Source: Elioraea sp. (GTDB taxonomy: Bacteria; Pseudomonadota; Alphaproteobacteria; Acetobacterales; Acetobacteraceae). From it: DNA of 64,000 nucleotides. The notes under the pieces are model-generated. The model searched no databases and was not told the origin of the DNA. It saw nothing but the letters and a program-made list of their open reading frames with translations. Shown here in pieces: positions 8,958 through 18,294 of this stretch (position 1 is the first letter of the stretch; each line of letters begins with the position of its first letter). The stretch covers positions 186,001 through 250,000 of the forward strand of contig NZ_JALHPR010000004.1 in the NCBI RefSeq assembly GCF_022842375.1. The letters are read 5' to 3'. A program made the position numbers and the translations under genes.

Positions 8958-8991
8958 GTTATTCTATAACATCACGCCTGTGATCGGACAA
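8958..8991 (-). promoter_or_regulatory. Zur-like operator overlapping the azt promoter
   Basis: Bases 8958-8970 read GTTATAGAATAAC on the minus strand, an inverted repeat GTTAT-N3-ATAAC close to the Zur-box core known from proteobacteria. On the same strand TTGTCC (8991-8986) and TATAGA (8968-8963) are spaced by 17 bases and can serve as -35 and -10; TAGAAT (8966-8961) is an alternative -10. The operator therefore covers the -10 element, which fits repression by zinc-loaded Zur. Binding is inferred from sequence; no zur gene is in the window. Confidence 0.7.
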
Positions 8992-9031
8992 GGTCGCGAC
9001 CGCGCCGCGGCTCCCTGCTAGTTTCCGCCCC

Positions 9032-10348
9032 ATGTCACAACGCGACCTTCCCCAGACCCCACCAGGCGACCTCATCCGCGAGCGCGAGCGCGCCGATGAT
9101 CGCGCCACCCTGACCCGCTGGCGCCTCTATGCCGGGCTTGCCATGGCAGCGACGCTGGCAGCGACCATTGGCCTCTACGCCATCCCAGCCCCGCGGCCGT
9201 TCTGGCTCGACATGCTCCACGCTGCCGCCAAGGCTGGCTTCGTCGGCGCGGTGGCTGACTGGTTCGCGGTCAACGCGCTGTTCCGCTACCCGTTCGGGCG
9301 GTGGACGGGCCTGGGCGGATTGCTGCCGCGGCAGAAGCAGCGGCTGGCCGGCGGCATGGGCCGCTTCGTCGCGCGCCAGTTCTTCACGCCCGAGAGCATC
9401 CGCCGCGCGGTCGACGGCGTCGATGTCGGGGCGGCGGCGGGGCGGTTCCTGTCTGATCCCGCCTCGGCGCGGCGGGCGGCCATCGCACTCGCCCCCTTCG
9501 TGCCGCAACTGCTCGAGGCGCTCGCCGATGGCCGGGCACGCAAGGCGCTGCGCCGCGTGCTGCCGCGGCTCGTGTCCGGGCCAGAAGCCGGGCCGGTGGT
9601 CGCGCGCCTGCTGCGTTCGTTCCTCGATGGCAGCCACCACCAGGAGGTGTTCAGCCAGGCGCTCACGCGGATCAAGATCACGCTGGCCAACAACGAGGAC
9701 AAGCTGAAGTCGGCGATCGAGGCGCGCGTCGCCGAACAGGGCGGGTCGATGGTGAAATGGGTCGCCGGTGCCTGGATCGCCAAGAAGGTGCTTGCCGCCG
9801 CCAATGCCGAGCTCTCGAAGGTCGAGCCCGATGACAGCGACCTCCGCGCCGCCTTCGATGCGTGGGTCAGTCACGAGATCGATCGCCTGGAGAAGGACCC
9901 GGCCCGGGCAGCCGAGATCGGCGACGTCCTGCGCCGTGCAGCCTCCCACCCAGCCGTTGCCCTCTGGCTTGAGGACGCCGTGCTTCGCCTCTCGCAGATG
10001 GCACGCTTCGATGCGGAGCGTGAGGACGGCCGCATCGTCGCGGCGCTGACGGGGCTGATGGGCAATCTCGGCCGCATGCTCACCGAGAACGATGCGGCGC
10101 GCGCGGGCCTCAACCGCCTGCTCGAGGAGACGGTGGCAGCCCTCGCCCCCTCGGCCCAGGCGCGGATCGAGGGGTTCGTGGCCGAGAAGGTCGCCGGCTG
10201 GTCGGATGCCGACCTGATCGAGCGGATCGAGCTCAAGGTCGGGCGCGAGCTGCAGCTCATCCGCCTCAACGGCACGCTGGTCGGTGCGGCGGTCGGCGCG
10301 CTGCTCTACGGGCTACTCACCGCGTTGTTCGGGCGTGTGCCGATCTAG
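9032..10348 (+). CDS. DUF445 membrane-anchored protein
   Basis: A 438-residue protein with one membrane helix near residues 33-53 and a second at the extreme C-terminus (LNGTLVGAAVGALLYGLL). The block AKAGFVGAVADWFAVNALFRYPFG is the hallmark of DUF445, and the long middle is mainly helical and charged. The two end helices suggest a hairpin-anchored protein with a large soluble loop. The function of DUF445 proteins is unknown. It is divergent from the azt operon, so their promoters share the 79-base gap at 8953-9031. No strong ribosome site precedes the ATG. Confidence 0.85.
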   Translation: MSQRDLPQTPPGDLIRERERADDRATLTRWRLYAGLAMAATLAATIGLYAIPAPRPFWLDMLHAAAKAGFVGAVADWFAVNALFRYPFGRWTGLGGLLPRQKQRLAGGMGRFVARQFFTPESIRRAVDGVDVGAAAGRFLSDPASARRAAIALAPFVPQLLEALADGRARKALRRVLPRLVSGPEAGPVVARLLRSFLDGSHHQEVFSQALTRIKITLANNEDKLKSAIEARVAEQGGSMVKWVAGAWIAKKVLAAANAELSKVEPDDSDLRAAFDAWVSHEIDRLEKDPARAAEIGDVLRRAASHPAVALWLEDAVLRLSQMARFDAEREDGRIVAALTGLMGNLGRMLTENDAARAGLNRLLEETVAALAPSAQARIEGFVAEKVAGWSDADLIERIELKVGRELQLIRLNGTLVGAAVGALLYGLLTALFGRVPI

Positions 10349-10383
10349 TTGCAGCACGCCATGCCAGGACGCATCATCACCTC

Positions 10384-11400
10384 ATGATCCCGCTCTCGAT
10401 CCTCGACCAGTCCTCCGTCGCCGAAGGCCGCACGCCGGCGGAGGCGATCCGCGAGACCATCGCGCTCGCCGAAGCGGCGGAGGCGATGGGCTATGCGCGC
10501 TACTGGCTCGCCGAGCACCACAACAGCGGGGCGCACGCGGGTGCCGCTCCCGAGATCGTGATGGCCGCGATCGGCGCACGCACGCGGCGCATCCGCATCG
10601 GCTCCGCCGGCATCATGCTGCCGCACTATGCCGCGCTGAAGGTGGCGGAGGTGGCGCGCGCGCTCGAGGCCGTGGCCCCTGGGCGGATCGATCTCGGGCT
10701 GGGCCGTGCGCCCGGCTCCGACGGGCTGACGGCGCTTGCACTGAACCCGCTGGCGCGCGAGGAGGCGGATCGGTTTCCCCAGAAGCTCGCCGAGCTGCTC
10801 GGCTTCCTCGGCGATGGGCTGCCGGTGAACCACCCGCATGCGCGCATCATTGCCAACCCGGAAGGCCCGACGCGGCCGGAGGTGTGGATCCTCGGCTCGT
10901 CGGCCTACGGCGCGCAGGTGGCGGCGCATTTCGGCCTGCCCTACGCGTTTGCGCAGTTCATCACCGATGCAGGGGCGGCAGACGCGATCGGCCTCTATCG
11001 CGGCCGCTTCAAGCCCTCGCCCTGGCTCGCCGAACCCCGCGCCGCGGTGGCCGTGTTCGCCCTTGCCGCGCGCACGGAAGCGGAGGCGCAGTACCACGCT
11101 GCGTCGCGCCTGCTCTGGCGCATCTGGCGTGACCGCGGCGTCTACGCCCCGCTGCCCGCGCCCGAGCGCGCGGCGGCCGAGATCGCAGCACTCGATGGCT
11201 ACGAGCGTGCGCTGGTCGACCGCCTCGGCGCGGAAGGGTTCATCGGCACGGGGCCTGTCGTGCAGGCCCGGCTTGCCGGCTTTGCGGCAGAGTGCGGGGC
11301 CGACGAGGTGGCGGTGCTGACGCCCTGCCACGACCCAGCCGCGCGGCGCGCGTCGTACGCCGCGCTCGCCGATGCATCCGGCCTCGCCAAAGCTGCCTGA
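10384..11400 (+). CDS. Luciferase-like (LLM class) flavin-dependent oxidoreductase
   Basis: A 338-residue (beta/alpha)8 monooxygenase-type protein. The N-terminal SILDQSSVAEGRTPAEAI and the blocks RYWLAEHHN, RIRIGSAGIMLPHYAALKVAE and GRIDLGLGRAPGSDG are those of the LLM subgroup that includes E. coli YhbW/MsnO8, which use reduced FMN supplied by a separate reductase. The flavin reductase at 19292 could be a partner, but it is not adjacent. The substrate is unknown. It is convergent with the MarR gene, with a 7-base gap. Confidence 0.85.
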   Translation: MIPLSILDQSSVAEGRTPAEAIRETIALAEAAEAMGYARYWLAEHHNSGAHAGAAPEIVMAAIGARTRRIRIGSAGIMLPHYAALKVAEVARALEAVAPGRIDLGLGRAPGSDGLTALALNPLAREEADRFPQKLAELLGFLGDGLPVNHPHARIIANPEGPTRPEVWILGSSAYGAQVAAHFGLPYAFAQFITDAGAADAIGLYRGRFKPSPWLAEPRAAVAVFALAARTEAEAQYHAASRLLWRIWRDRGVYAPLPAPERAAAEIAALDGYERALVDRLGAEGFIGTGPVVQARLAGFAAECGADEVAVLTPCHDPAARRASYAALADASGLAKAA

Positions 11401-11407
11401 GCAGGCC

Positions 11408-11896
11408 TCAGAACACCTCGGCCCAGTCATCCTCGCGATGCACCAGCTTGCCGAGCAGGCGGTCAAGCTCTGACCGTTCCGCTGGCGTGAGCGGGGCCAG
11501 CATGCGCGCCTCGCGCGTGCGGAATTCAGGGATCAGCTTCGCATAGAGCGTCCGCCCCGCCTCGGTGAGATCGAGGATCACGGCGCGGCCATCCTCGGGG
11601 TCGGCGCGGCGGCGGATGCGGCCATCGCCGATCAGCCGGTTCACCGCGCGGCTGATGCTGTTCTTGGGCCGGCCGGTCGCGGCACAGATCTCGGCCGCCG
11701 AGATGCCTGGCGCGTGGGCGAGGCAGAACATCACGATGAACTCCGGCCGCGTCAGCCCGGGCCTGCGCTCAAGCCGGCGATAGATCGGCCCCGAGTAGAA
11801 ATTCGCCAGCCATGAGAGGCGGTAGGCGAGCCTGATCTCATTGCGGTCGAGGATGCCGAGCGCTGCGGCACGTCGATTGTCACCCTGTCGCGCCAT
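11408..11896 (-). CDS. MarR-family winged-helix transcriptional regulator
   Basis: A 162-residue MarR-type repressor. The helix-turn-helix lies in ISAAEICAATGRPKNSISRAVNRLI and the wing in RADPEDGRAVILDLTEAGRTLY; the DPEDGR wing tip is strongly conserved in the family. The ATG at 11896 is preceded by GGAGG; an in-frame ATG 22 codons upstream is less likely. Its targets may be its own promoter and the divergent SBP gene at 12058, which share the 161-base gap, but no operator palindrome could be picked out with confidence. Confidence 0.85.
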   Translation of the reverse strand: MARQGDNRRAAALGILDRNEIRLAYRLSWLANFYSGPIYRRLERRPGLTRPEFIVMFCLAHAPGISAAEICAATGRPKNSISRAVNRLIGDGRIRRRADPEDGRAVILDLTEAGRTLYAKLIPEFRTREARMLAPLTPAERSELDRLLGKLVHREDDWAEVF

Positions 11897-12057
11897 CGCC
11901 TTCGCCTCCGCCCTGGATGCCGCCACAGTGGCGCAAAACGCCCCGCCCGAAAATGGTTCCATGTGGGACCATCATGACGTAGCGTTGTTATCGGGTTCCA
12001 AACGCGGCGGCGAAAGCCGCCAGCGGCAACGAGAGACCGACAGGGGAGAGAACCAGC

Positions 12058-13655
12058 ATGCCGATGAAGCGCCGCTCGCTTCTTGCCGCCGCCGCCACGG
12101 CGCCACTCGCAGTGGGAGCTGGCCGCGCCCGCGCCCAGCGTGCCGCCGATCCGCGCGTGCTGCGCTTCGTTCCGCAGGCGAACCTCACCTCGCTCGACCC
12201 GATCTGGACGACGGCGACGGTGACGACAACCACGGCTTCGCCGTGTATGACACGCTCTACGCCGTCGACAGCCGCTTTCGCCCGCGGCCGCAGATGGCCG
12301 AGGGCCACGAGGTGTCGGCCGACGGTCTCACCTGGCGCATCCGCTTGCGCGAGGGGCTTCGCTTCCATGACGGCGAACCTGTGCGCGCGCAGGATTGCGC
12401 CGCGAGCCTCTCGCGCTGGGCACGGCGCGATGCGTTCGGGCAGATCGTCAATGCACGCGTCGCCTCCTGGGGTGCGGCCGATGACCGCACCGTCGAGATC
12501 CGCCTCACCCGCCCCTTCCCCGCGATGCTCGATGCGCTGGCGAAAAGCTTCGCCCAGGTGCCGTTCATCATGCCAGAGCGCATCGCCCGCACCGACCCCG
12601 CGACGCAGATCACCGAGGTCGTCGGCTCCGGCCCGTACCGGTTCCTGCGTGACGAGTTCGTCTCGGGCAGCCGCGCGGCCTACGCGAAGTTCGACCGCTA
12701 CGTGCCGCGGCAGGAGGCGCCGGAATGGGGAACCGGCGGCAAGGTCGCGCATTTCGAGCGCATCGAGTGGCACATCATCCCCGACCCCGCGACCGCCGGG
12801 GCCGCGCTCCAGGCCGGCGAGGTCGACTGGTGGGAACAGCCGTTGGCTGACCTGATGCCCACCCTCGTGCGCAACCGCGCGATCGACACCCTCGTCGCCG
12901 ACCCGACGGGCTATCTCGGGTTCCTGCGCTTCAACCACCTGCACGCGCCGTTCAACGACATCCGCGCCCGCCAGGCGGTGCAGACCGCACTCGACCAGGA
13001 CGACTACATGACGGCCGTGAACGGGCCGGACCGGTCGTTGTGGGAGCGTTGCGTCTCGCTGTTTCCCTGCGGCACCGACTATGCCACCACCGCCGGCGCC
13101 GAACGCCTCGAGGGGCCACGGTCGGTCGAGCGTGCGCGGGCGGCCCTCGCTGCGGCGGGGCTCGCGGGCGCACGCGCCGTCATCATCAACCCGACCGACT
13201 TCCCCATCATCCGCCCGATGGGCGAGATCACGGCCGACCTGCTCAAGCGCATCGGCCTCGAGGCCGACCTCGTGCAGACCGACTGGGGCAGCGTGGTGCA
13301 GCGCCGCGCCAGCCGCGAACCGCCGGAGCGTGGCGGGTGGAGCGTGTTCCACTCCTTCGGCCAGGCTGGCAACTTCATCAATCCAGCGGTCAATCCCTTG
13401 ACGCGCGGCCAGGGCGCGGAGGGCTGGTTCGGCTGGTACGCGAGCGAGACGGTCGAACGCTTGACGGGAGATTGGCTCGACGCACCCGACCCGGAGGCGC
13501 GCCAGAGGCTGGCGGCCGAGATCGGCCGCGTGGCGAGCAGCGAGGCGGCGACGGTGCCACTGGGCCGCTTCTTCATCCGCACGGCCTTCCGCCGGTCGCT
13601 CACCGGCATCCTGCAGGGCACGGCACCCTATTTCTGGAACGTCCGCCGCGCCTGA
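12058..13655 (+). pseudogene. Peptide-type ABC substrate-binding protein (SBP family 5), frameshifted
   Basis: The start (ATG 12058 after GGGGAGAG) gives a leader MPMKRRSLLAAAATAP and then NLTSLDPIWTTATVT, the usual beginning of the mature protein. The rest of the protein (from NHGFAVYDTLYAVDSRF to the stop at 13655) is read in another frame. The two parts join at about 12216-12230, where one base appears to be missing, so an intact 532-residue protein would need a single insertion there. The downstream frame keeps LRFHDGEPV and all later SBP_bac_5 features. It is either a recent pseudogene or an assembly error in a GAC/ACG-rich stretch. No permease or ATPase gene is adjacent. Confidence 0.8.
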
Positions 13656-13717
13656 CCCCAGCTTGACATCGTTCTGCATCCGTCCCGGAATGACGCGGGA
13701 CGGACCGGGAGAACGAT

Positions 13718-15268
13718 GTGACCGCAACATGGATCAAGCGCGCCGCCTGGGTCGTTGCCTGGGACGGGGCGGCCGGCGCGCATGTCTATCTCCGCGATGC
13801 AGACGTGGTGTTCGACGGGCCTGACCTCGTCTTCGTCGGCCACGGCTTCGAGGATCGGCAGGGGATCGTAACGACGACGATCGACGGGCGCGACCGCATG
13901 GTCATGCCAGGCCTGATCGATATCCACTCCCACCCGACAGGCGAGCCGCTGCTGCGCGGCATCATCGAGGAGCGGAAAAGCCGCCAGTTCGGCATGAGCA
14001 CGCTCTACGAATACATCCAGCTCGTCGGGCGATCCTCGAAGACACGCACGCTGGCGGAGGTTGCCGCCGGCCAGGGTGACGGCCGCGTCTATTCGGACGA
14101 GCCCGCACGCGCCGCCGCCGCGCGGCTGGCGGTGTGGGAGATGCTGAAGAGCGGCACGACGAGCTTCGTCGACTACACGCCGATCCGCGCCAACTGGCTC
14201 GACGAGGTGGCCGAGACCGGCATCCGCACCTGGATCGCGCCCTCGTTCCGCTCGGGCACCTGGTACACGCCGAATGGCCGCGAGGTGATGTGGGAGTGGG
14301 ACATTCCCGCCGGCGAACGCGCGATGGCCGAGGCGTTCGCGCTGCTCGACCAGGCCGTCGCGCACCCCTGCGGCAGGCTCAACGCGCTGGTGGCACCAGG
14401 CCAGATCGACACGTGCGCGCCGGAGCTGATCAAGGCAGCGGCCGCCGAAGCCGAGCGCCGCAACGTTCCGTGGACGATCCATGCCGCCCAGGCGGTGGTT
14501 GAGTTCCGCGAGATCCTGCGCCGCCACGGCATGACGCCGATCGCCTGGCTCGAATCCTTGGGCGTTCTCTCGCCACGGCTGACGATCGGGCACGCCATCT
14601 TCGGCGACCATCATTCCTGGGTGAACTGGCCGGAGCGGAACGATATCGGGCGGATGGCGAGGGCCGGCGTGTCGGTCGCGCATTGCCCGGTGCAGTTCTC
14701 ACGCGGCGGCGTGCTGCTCGAGGATCTCGGCCGCTACATCGAGGCCGGCATCAATGTCGCGATCGGCACCGATACGAACCCGCACAACATGCTGGATGAG
14801 ATGCGCTGGGCGCTCATCCTCGCGAAGGTGTCGCGGCGCGACGTCGCGGCCACCTCGGTCGCGCAGGTGTTCCATGCGGCGACCATCGGGGCCGCGCGTG
14901 CCCTTGGGCGCAACGACATCGGGAGGCTCAGCCCGGGGGCCAAGGCCGACCTTGTGCTGGTCGACCTCACCCACCCCTCGCTGCACCCGCTGCGCGATCC
15001 GCTGCAGACGCTGCTGTTCTGCTCGCAGGACCGCGCGATCCGCGACGTGTTCGTCGATGGACGGCACATCGTGCGCGACTTCGCGGTCACGACCATCGAC
15101 GTCACCTCCACCCTGCCCGATCTCGCCGCCGGGCAGGAGCGCGCGCTCGCTACCGTGCATGAGCGTGACTGGGCGAAGCGCGGCGCCGACGAGGTGTTCC
15201 CGCGATCGATCCCGATCCGCGGACACAACGAATGGGGAGACGCTGCCCATCCGAAGGCGGCGCAATGA
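13718..15268 (+). CDS. Amidohydrolase-family metal-dependent hydrolase
   Basis: A 516-residue amidohydrolase (GTG start). Metal-site motifs are DIHSHP (His 70 and 72), the His of TIHAAQAVVEF, the His in LTIGHAIFGDHH and the Asp of AIGTDTNPHN; the C-terminal GAKADLVLVDL is the closing strand of the small beta-sandwich domain. It belongs to the broad group of cytosine-deaminase/chlorohydrolase/ATZ-TRZ-like enzymes that hydrolyse C-N or C-Cl bonds in heterocycles. It lies between two peptide-type SBP genes on the same strand, which suggests that an imported compound is its substrate; the compound cannot be named. Confidence 0.83.
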   Translation: MTATWIKRAAWVVAWDGAAGAHVYLRDADVVFDGPDLVFVGHGFEDRQGIVTTTIDGRDRMVMPGLIDIHSHPTGEPLLRGIIEERKSRQFGMSTLYEYIQLVGRSSKTRTLAEVAAGQGDGRVYSDEPARAAAARLAVWEMLKSGTTSFVDYTPIRANWLDEVAETGIRTWIAPSFRSGTWYTPNGREVMWEWDIPAGERAMAEAFALLDQAVAHPCGRLNALVAPGQIDTCAPELIKAAAAEAERRNVPWTIHAAQAVVEFREILRRHGMTPIAWLESLGVLSPRLTIGHAIFGDHHSWVNWPERNDIGRMARAGVSVAHCPVQFSRGGVLLEDLGRYIEAGINVAIGTDTNPHNMLDEMRWALILAKVSRRDVAATSVAQVFHAATIGAARALGRNDIGRLSPGAKADLVLVDLTHPSLHPLRDPLQTLLFCSQDRAIRDVFVDGRHIVRDFAVTTIDVTSTLPDLAAGQERALATVHERDWAKRGADEVFPRSIPIRGHNEWGDAAHPKAAQ

Positions 15269-15306
15269 GGCGCACCACCACGGCCAACGAGACCGGGAGA
15301 CCAACG

Positions 15307-16905
15307 ATGCGACGAACACTGCTGGCCGCAACGCTGCTGCTTGGAACGAGCCTTCTCGCGGGCGGCATGGCGGAGGCCAAGACCTTCCGCTTCGCCTACC
15401 AGAATGATGCCAACTCGCTCGACCCCTACGCGCTGAACGAGACCTTCTCGCACTCGTTCCAGGCCAACATCTACGAGCCGCTGATCGAGCGCGACAAGGA
15501 CCTGAAGCTCATCCCCGCGCTCGCAACGCGCTGGGAGGCGGTGGATGCCACCACCTGGCGGTTCCACCTCAGGCCCAATGTGCGCTTCCATGACGGCACG
15601 CCGTTCACCGCCGATGACGTGGTGTTCAGCTATCAGCGCGCGATCGCGCCGAACAGCGACGTCACGAACAAGGTCTCGACCGTGCGCGAGATCCGCGTCG
15701 TCGACCCGCTGACGGTCGAGTTCCTGATGCGCACGCCGAACCCGATCTTCCCGCAGGAGATCACCACCTGGTTCATCTTCAGCCGAGCGTGGTCGGAAAA
15801 GAATAATGCCGCCGCCCCATCCTCGGTGCGCGGCAACATCGAGAACTACGCAAGCCGCAACGCCAACGGCACCGGCCCGTTCATGATCCGCAGCCGCCAG
15901 CCCGACACGCGCACCGTGCTCGTGCCGAACCCCGCCTGGTGGGGCGAGGTGCGGCACAACCTCACCGAGGTGGTGTTCACGCCCATCAGGTCAGACCCGA
16001 CGCGGGTCGCGGCCCTGCTCTCGGGCGAGGTCGACATGATGTATCCGGCCCCCTTGCAGGACGCCGCGCGCATCACCGCCGGCGGCTCGCGCGTGCTCAC
16101 GGGGGCGGAGCTTCGCACCTTGTTCCTCGGCATGGACCAGCACCGTGACGAGTTGATCGACAGCAACATCAAGGGCCGCAACCCGTTCAAGGACCGGCGC
16201 GTGCGCGAGGCCTTCCACCGCGCCATCGACATCGAGGCGATCCGCTCCCGCGTGATGCGTGGCGCCTCGGTGCCGGCAGGGCTGATGGTCGCCCCCGGCA
16301 TCCAGGGCTTCGATGCAGCGCTCAACACGCGCCTTCCCTACGATACCGCGCGCGCCCGCGCGCTGATGGCCGAAGCCGGCTACGCGGATGGGTTCGAGGT
16401 CGGGTTCGACTGCTCGAACGACCGCTACGTGAACGACGAGCAGATCTGCCAGGCGATCGTGGCCATGCTCGCGCGCATCGGCGTCACCGTCCGGCTGAAC
16501 GCGCAGACGCGGACAAGGTTCTTCGAGAAGATCCTGTCGTTCAACACGAGCTTCTACATGCTTGCGTGGCAGCCCTCGACCTATGACAGCCTCTCGCCGA
16601 TGTTCACGGTGATGGGAACGCCGGGCCGCTTCCTGCCGCAGGGCCAGGCGATGGGTGGCCAGGGAACCTACAACCCGGCCGGCTGGTCGAACGCACGGTT
16701 CGACGAGCTCACCCGCATGGTGCGCACCGAGATCGACCAGGAGAAGCGCCAGGCGCTGATCTCGGAAGCGTTCCGGATCCACAAGGAGGACGTTGGCCAC
16801 ATCCCGCTGCACCAGCAGCCTTTCGCGTGGGCGGTGCGCAGCAACGTGCAGGTGGTGCAGCGCCCCGATGATGCGCTGGTGCTGAACTGGGTCAGGATAG
16901 ACTGA
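15307..16905 (+). CDS. Peptide-type ABC transporter substrate-binding protein (SBP family 5)
   Basis: A 532-residue periplasmic protein. MRRTLLAATLLLGTSLLAGG is a Sec-type signal peptide with a likely cut after MAEA. The mature part shows FAYQNDANSLDPYALNET, VRFHDGTPFTADDVVFSYQR and the hinge block NGTGPFMIRS. I chose the ATG at 15307 because GGGAGA precedes it by eight bases and it directly opens the signal peptide; earlier in-frame starts overlap the amidohydrolase. It is cotranscribed with the amidohydrolase (38-base gap). The ligand may be a peptide, opine, glycoside or heterocycle. No permease genes are nearby. Confidence 0.88.
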   Translation: MRRTLLAATLLLGTSLLAGGMAEAKTFRFAYQNDANSLDPYALNETFSHSFQANIYEPLIERDKDLKLIPALATRWEAVDATTWRFHLRPNVRFHDGTPFTADDVVFSYQRAIAPNSDVTNKVSTVREIRVVDPLTVEFLMRTPNPIFPQEITTWFIFSRAWSEKNNAAAPSSVRGNIENYASRNANGTGPFMIRSRQPDTRTVLVPNPAWWGEVRHNLTEVVFTPIRSDPTRVAALLSGEVDMMYPAPLQDAARITAGGSRVLTGAELRTLFLGMDQHRDELIDSNIKGRNPFKDRRVREAFHRAIDIEAIRSRVMRGASVPAGLMVAPGIQGFDAALNTRLPYDTARARALMAEAGYADGFEVGFDCSNDRYVNDEQICQAIVAMLARIGVTVRLNAQTRTRFFEKILSFNTSFYMLAWQPSTYDSLSPMFTVMGTPGRFLPQGQAMGGQGTYNPAGWSNARFDELTRMVRTEIDQEKRQALISEAFRIHKEDVGHIPLHQQPFAWAVRSNVQVVQRPDDALVLNWVRID

Positions 16906-16917
16906 GCATCGCCTCCG

Positions 16918-17724
16918 TCAGGCGGGGGCGGATGCCCCCGCCGATACGCCATCAAAACGCCAGAACTGCATCGCCACCGTCGCGTGCTGGACGGACGCAT
17001 GCAGGCACGTGCCGGGCCCCTCGGCCGCGCCATAGGCGATGAAGAGCGGCCAGAGATGCTCCGCCGTCGCATGGCTTGTGCAGGCGTTGGGCCCCTCCTC
17101 CCAGGCCAGCAGCGCCTCGGTGTCCCCCGCCGCAAGCCCGCGGCCGAGCCAGTTGGCGAAGCGCGCCGCGCGTGGGCATTCGCCCGGAACGTCAGGCTCT
17201 GCCGCCATGTGGCGCCGGTCATGCGTCAGCGCGCCCGTGCCGATGATCAGCACGCCGCGGCGGCGCAGGGGCGCGAGCGCGCGGCCGACGGCGAGGTGGT
17301 GCGCGGCATCGGCGAAAGGCTGCACCGACAGCGGCACGACGGGGATGTCGGCCTCCGGGTAGAGCACGGAAAGCGGCCCCCAGACCGCCTGGTCGAGGCC
17401 GCGGAAAACGTCGCTGATGGCCGGGAACCCCGCATCGCGGAGGAGCGCGGTCGCCTCCGCCGCCAGCCCCGGGGCGCCGGGGGCAGCGTAGCGACGGCGG
17501 CGGACGCGCCAGTCATACCCCGCGAAATCATGCAGCGTCACCGGCCGCTCCGCCCCACCGAGCGAGGGCTCCGCCGTCTCCCAGTGCGCGGTCGCGACCA
17601 GGATGGCCGCTGGTCGCGGCAGGGTCGCGCCGAGGCAGGACAGCACCTCCCGCGCGGACGAGGGCCGCGCGGAGAAGTCGGGGGCGCCGTGGCTCAGGAA
17701 CAGTGCTGGCATGAGCGCGGCCAC
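16918..17724 (-). CDS. DODA-type class III extradiol dioxygenase family protein (YgiD-like)
   Basis: A 268-residue LigB-fold protein. ALFLSHGAPDFS and VATAHWET carry the first two metal-binding His residues and AEHLWPLF the third; TGALTHDRR keeps the conserved His of the GNVVHN block. Where E. coli YgiD and relatives have D-H-G in GFDHGSWG, this protein has D-Q-A (GLDQAVWG), so one otherwise conserved active-site His is Gln. Activity as an aromatic ring-cleaving enzyme may therefore be altered. The GTG start at 17724 follows GAGGAGGGG; an ATG four codons later is the alternative. It follows the DoxX gene in a minus-strand pair (14-base gap). Confidence 0.82.
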   Translation of the reverse strand: MAALMPALFLSHGAPDFSARPSSAREVLSCLGATLPRPAAILVATAHWETAEPSLGGAERPVTLHDFAGYDWRVRRRRYAAPGAPGLAAEATALLRDAGFPAISDVFRGLDQAVWGPLSVLYPEADIPVVPLSVQPFADAAHHLAVGRALAPLRRRGVLIIGTGALTHDRRHMAAEPDVPGECPRAARFANWLGRGLAAGDTEALLAWEEGPNACTSHATAEHLWPLFIAYGAAEGPGTCLHASVQHATVAMQFWRFDGVSAGASAPA

Positions 17725-17738
17725 GGCCCCCTCCTCGA

Positions 17739-18170
17739 TCAGGCGGTCTTCAGCGAGAGCCGCGCGGGCAGGCGGTTCTCAACCAGCGCCCAGCGGCCGG
17801 CGCCGAGCAGGACCTGGGCGACCAGCGCGACGGTCCAGAATGCCGGGAACTCCCAGCCGCCGCCCTGGGCGCTGAAGACCCAGCCCTTCGACAGGTGCTG
17901 GAGGGTGGCACCGACCATGACAGGGATGAGGGCGAGGCTCACGACGCGGACATAGGCGCCGAGGATCAGCGCGAGGCCGCCCACGATCTCAAACCCGATC
18001 ACGACATAGGCGAGTGCTGCCGGATAGCCGATCGACTGGAAGAATCCGGCGGTGCCGCCGACGCCGAACGTCATCACCTTCAGCAGCAGGCCATGGGCCA
18101 GAAACATCACGCCCATGCTCACGCGGAGCAGGAACGCAGCGGTCGACACCTGGGTGTCACGGTCGATCAT
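17739..18170 (-). CDS. DoxX-family membrane protein
   Basis: A 143-residue four-helix membrane protein. AAFLLRVSMGVMFLAHGLLLK at the N-terminus and IVGGLALILGAYVRVVSLALI in the middle fit the DoxX family. The ATG at 18170 has a GAGGAGAG site upstream. DoxX members are paired with various redox enzymes; here the gene precedes a DODA-type dioxygenase gene in an apparent two-gene operon, which suggests a shared redox or detoxification task. This is inference from proximity. Confidence 0.85.
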   Translation of the reverse strand: MIDRDTQVSTAAFLLRVSMGVMFLAHGLLLKVMTFGVGGTAGFFQSIGYPAALAYVVIGFEIVGGLALILGAYVRVVSLALIPVMVGATLQHLSKGWVFSAQGGGWEFPAFWTVALVAQVLLGAGRWALVENRLPARLSLKTA

Positions 18171-18294
18171 CGGGGTCTCTCCTCGCGTTGCGGGCCACGA
18201 TCGGCCCGCTGTCGAGGTGAAGGTGCGTCTCCCTTCCATCCGTGGCGAATATCGACTTCCAATTCGGTGAATCCGTATGACGGATGGATGCACC

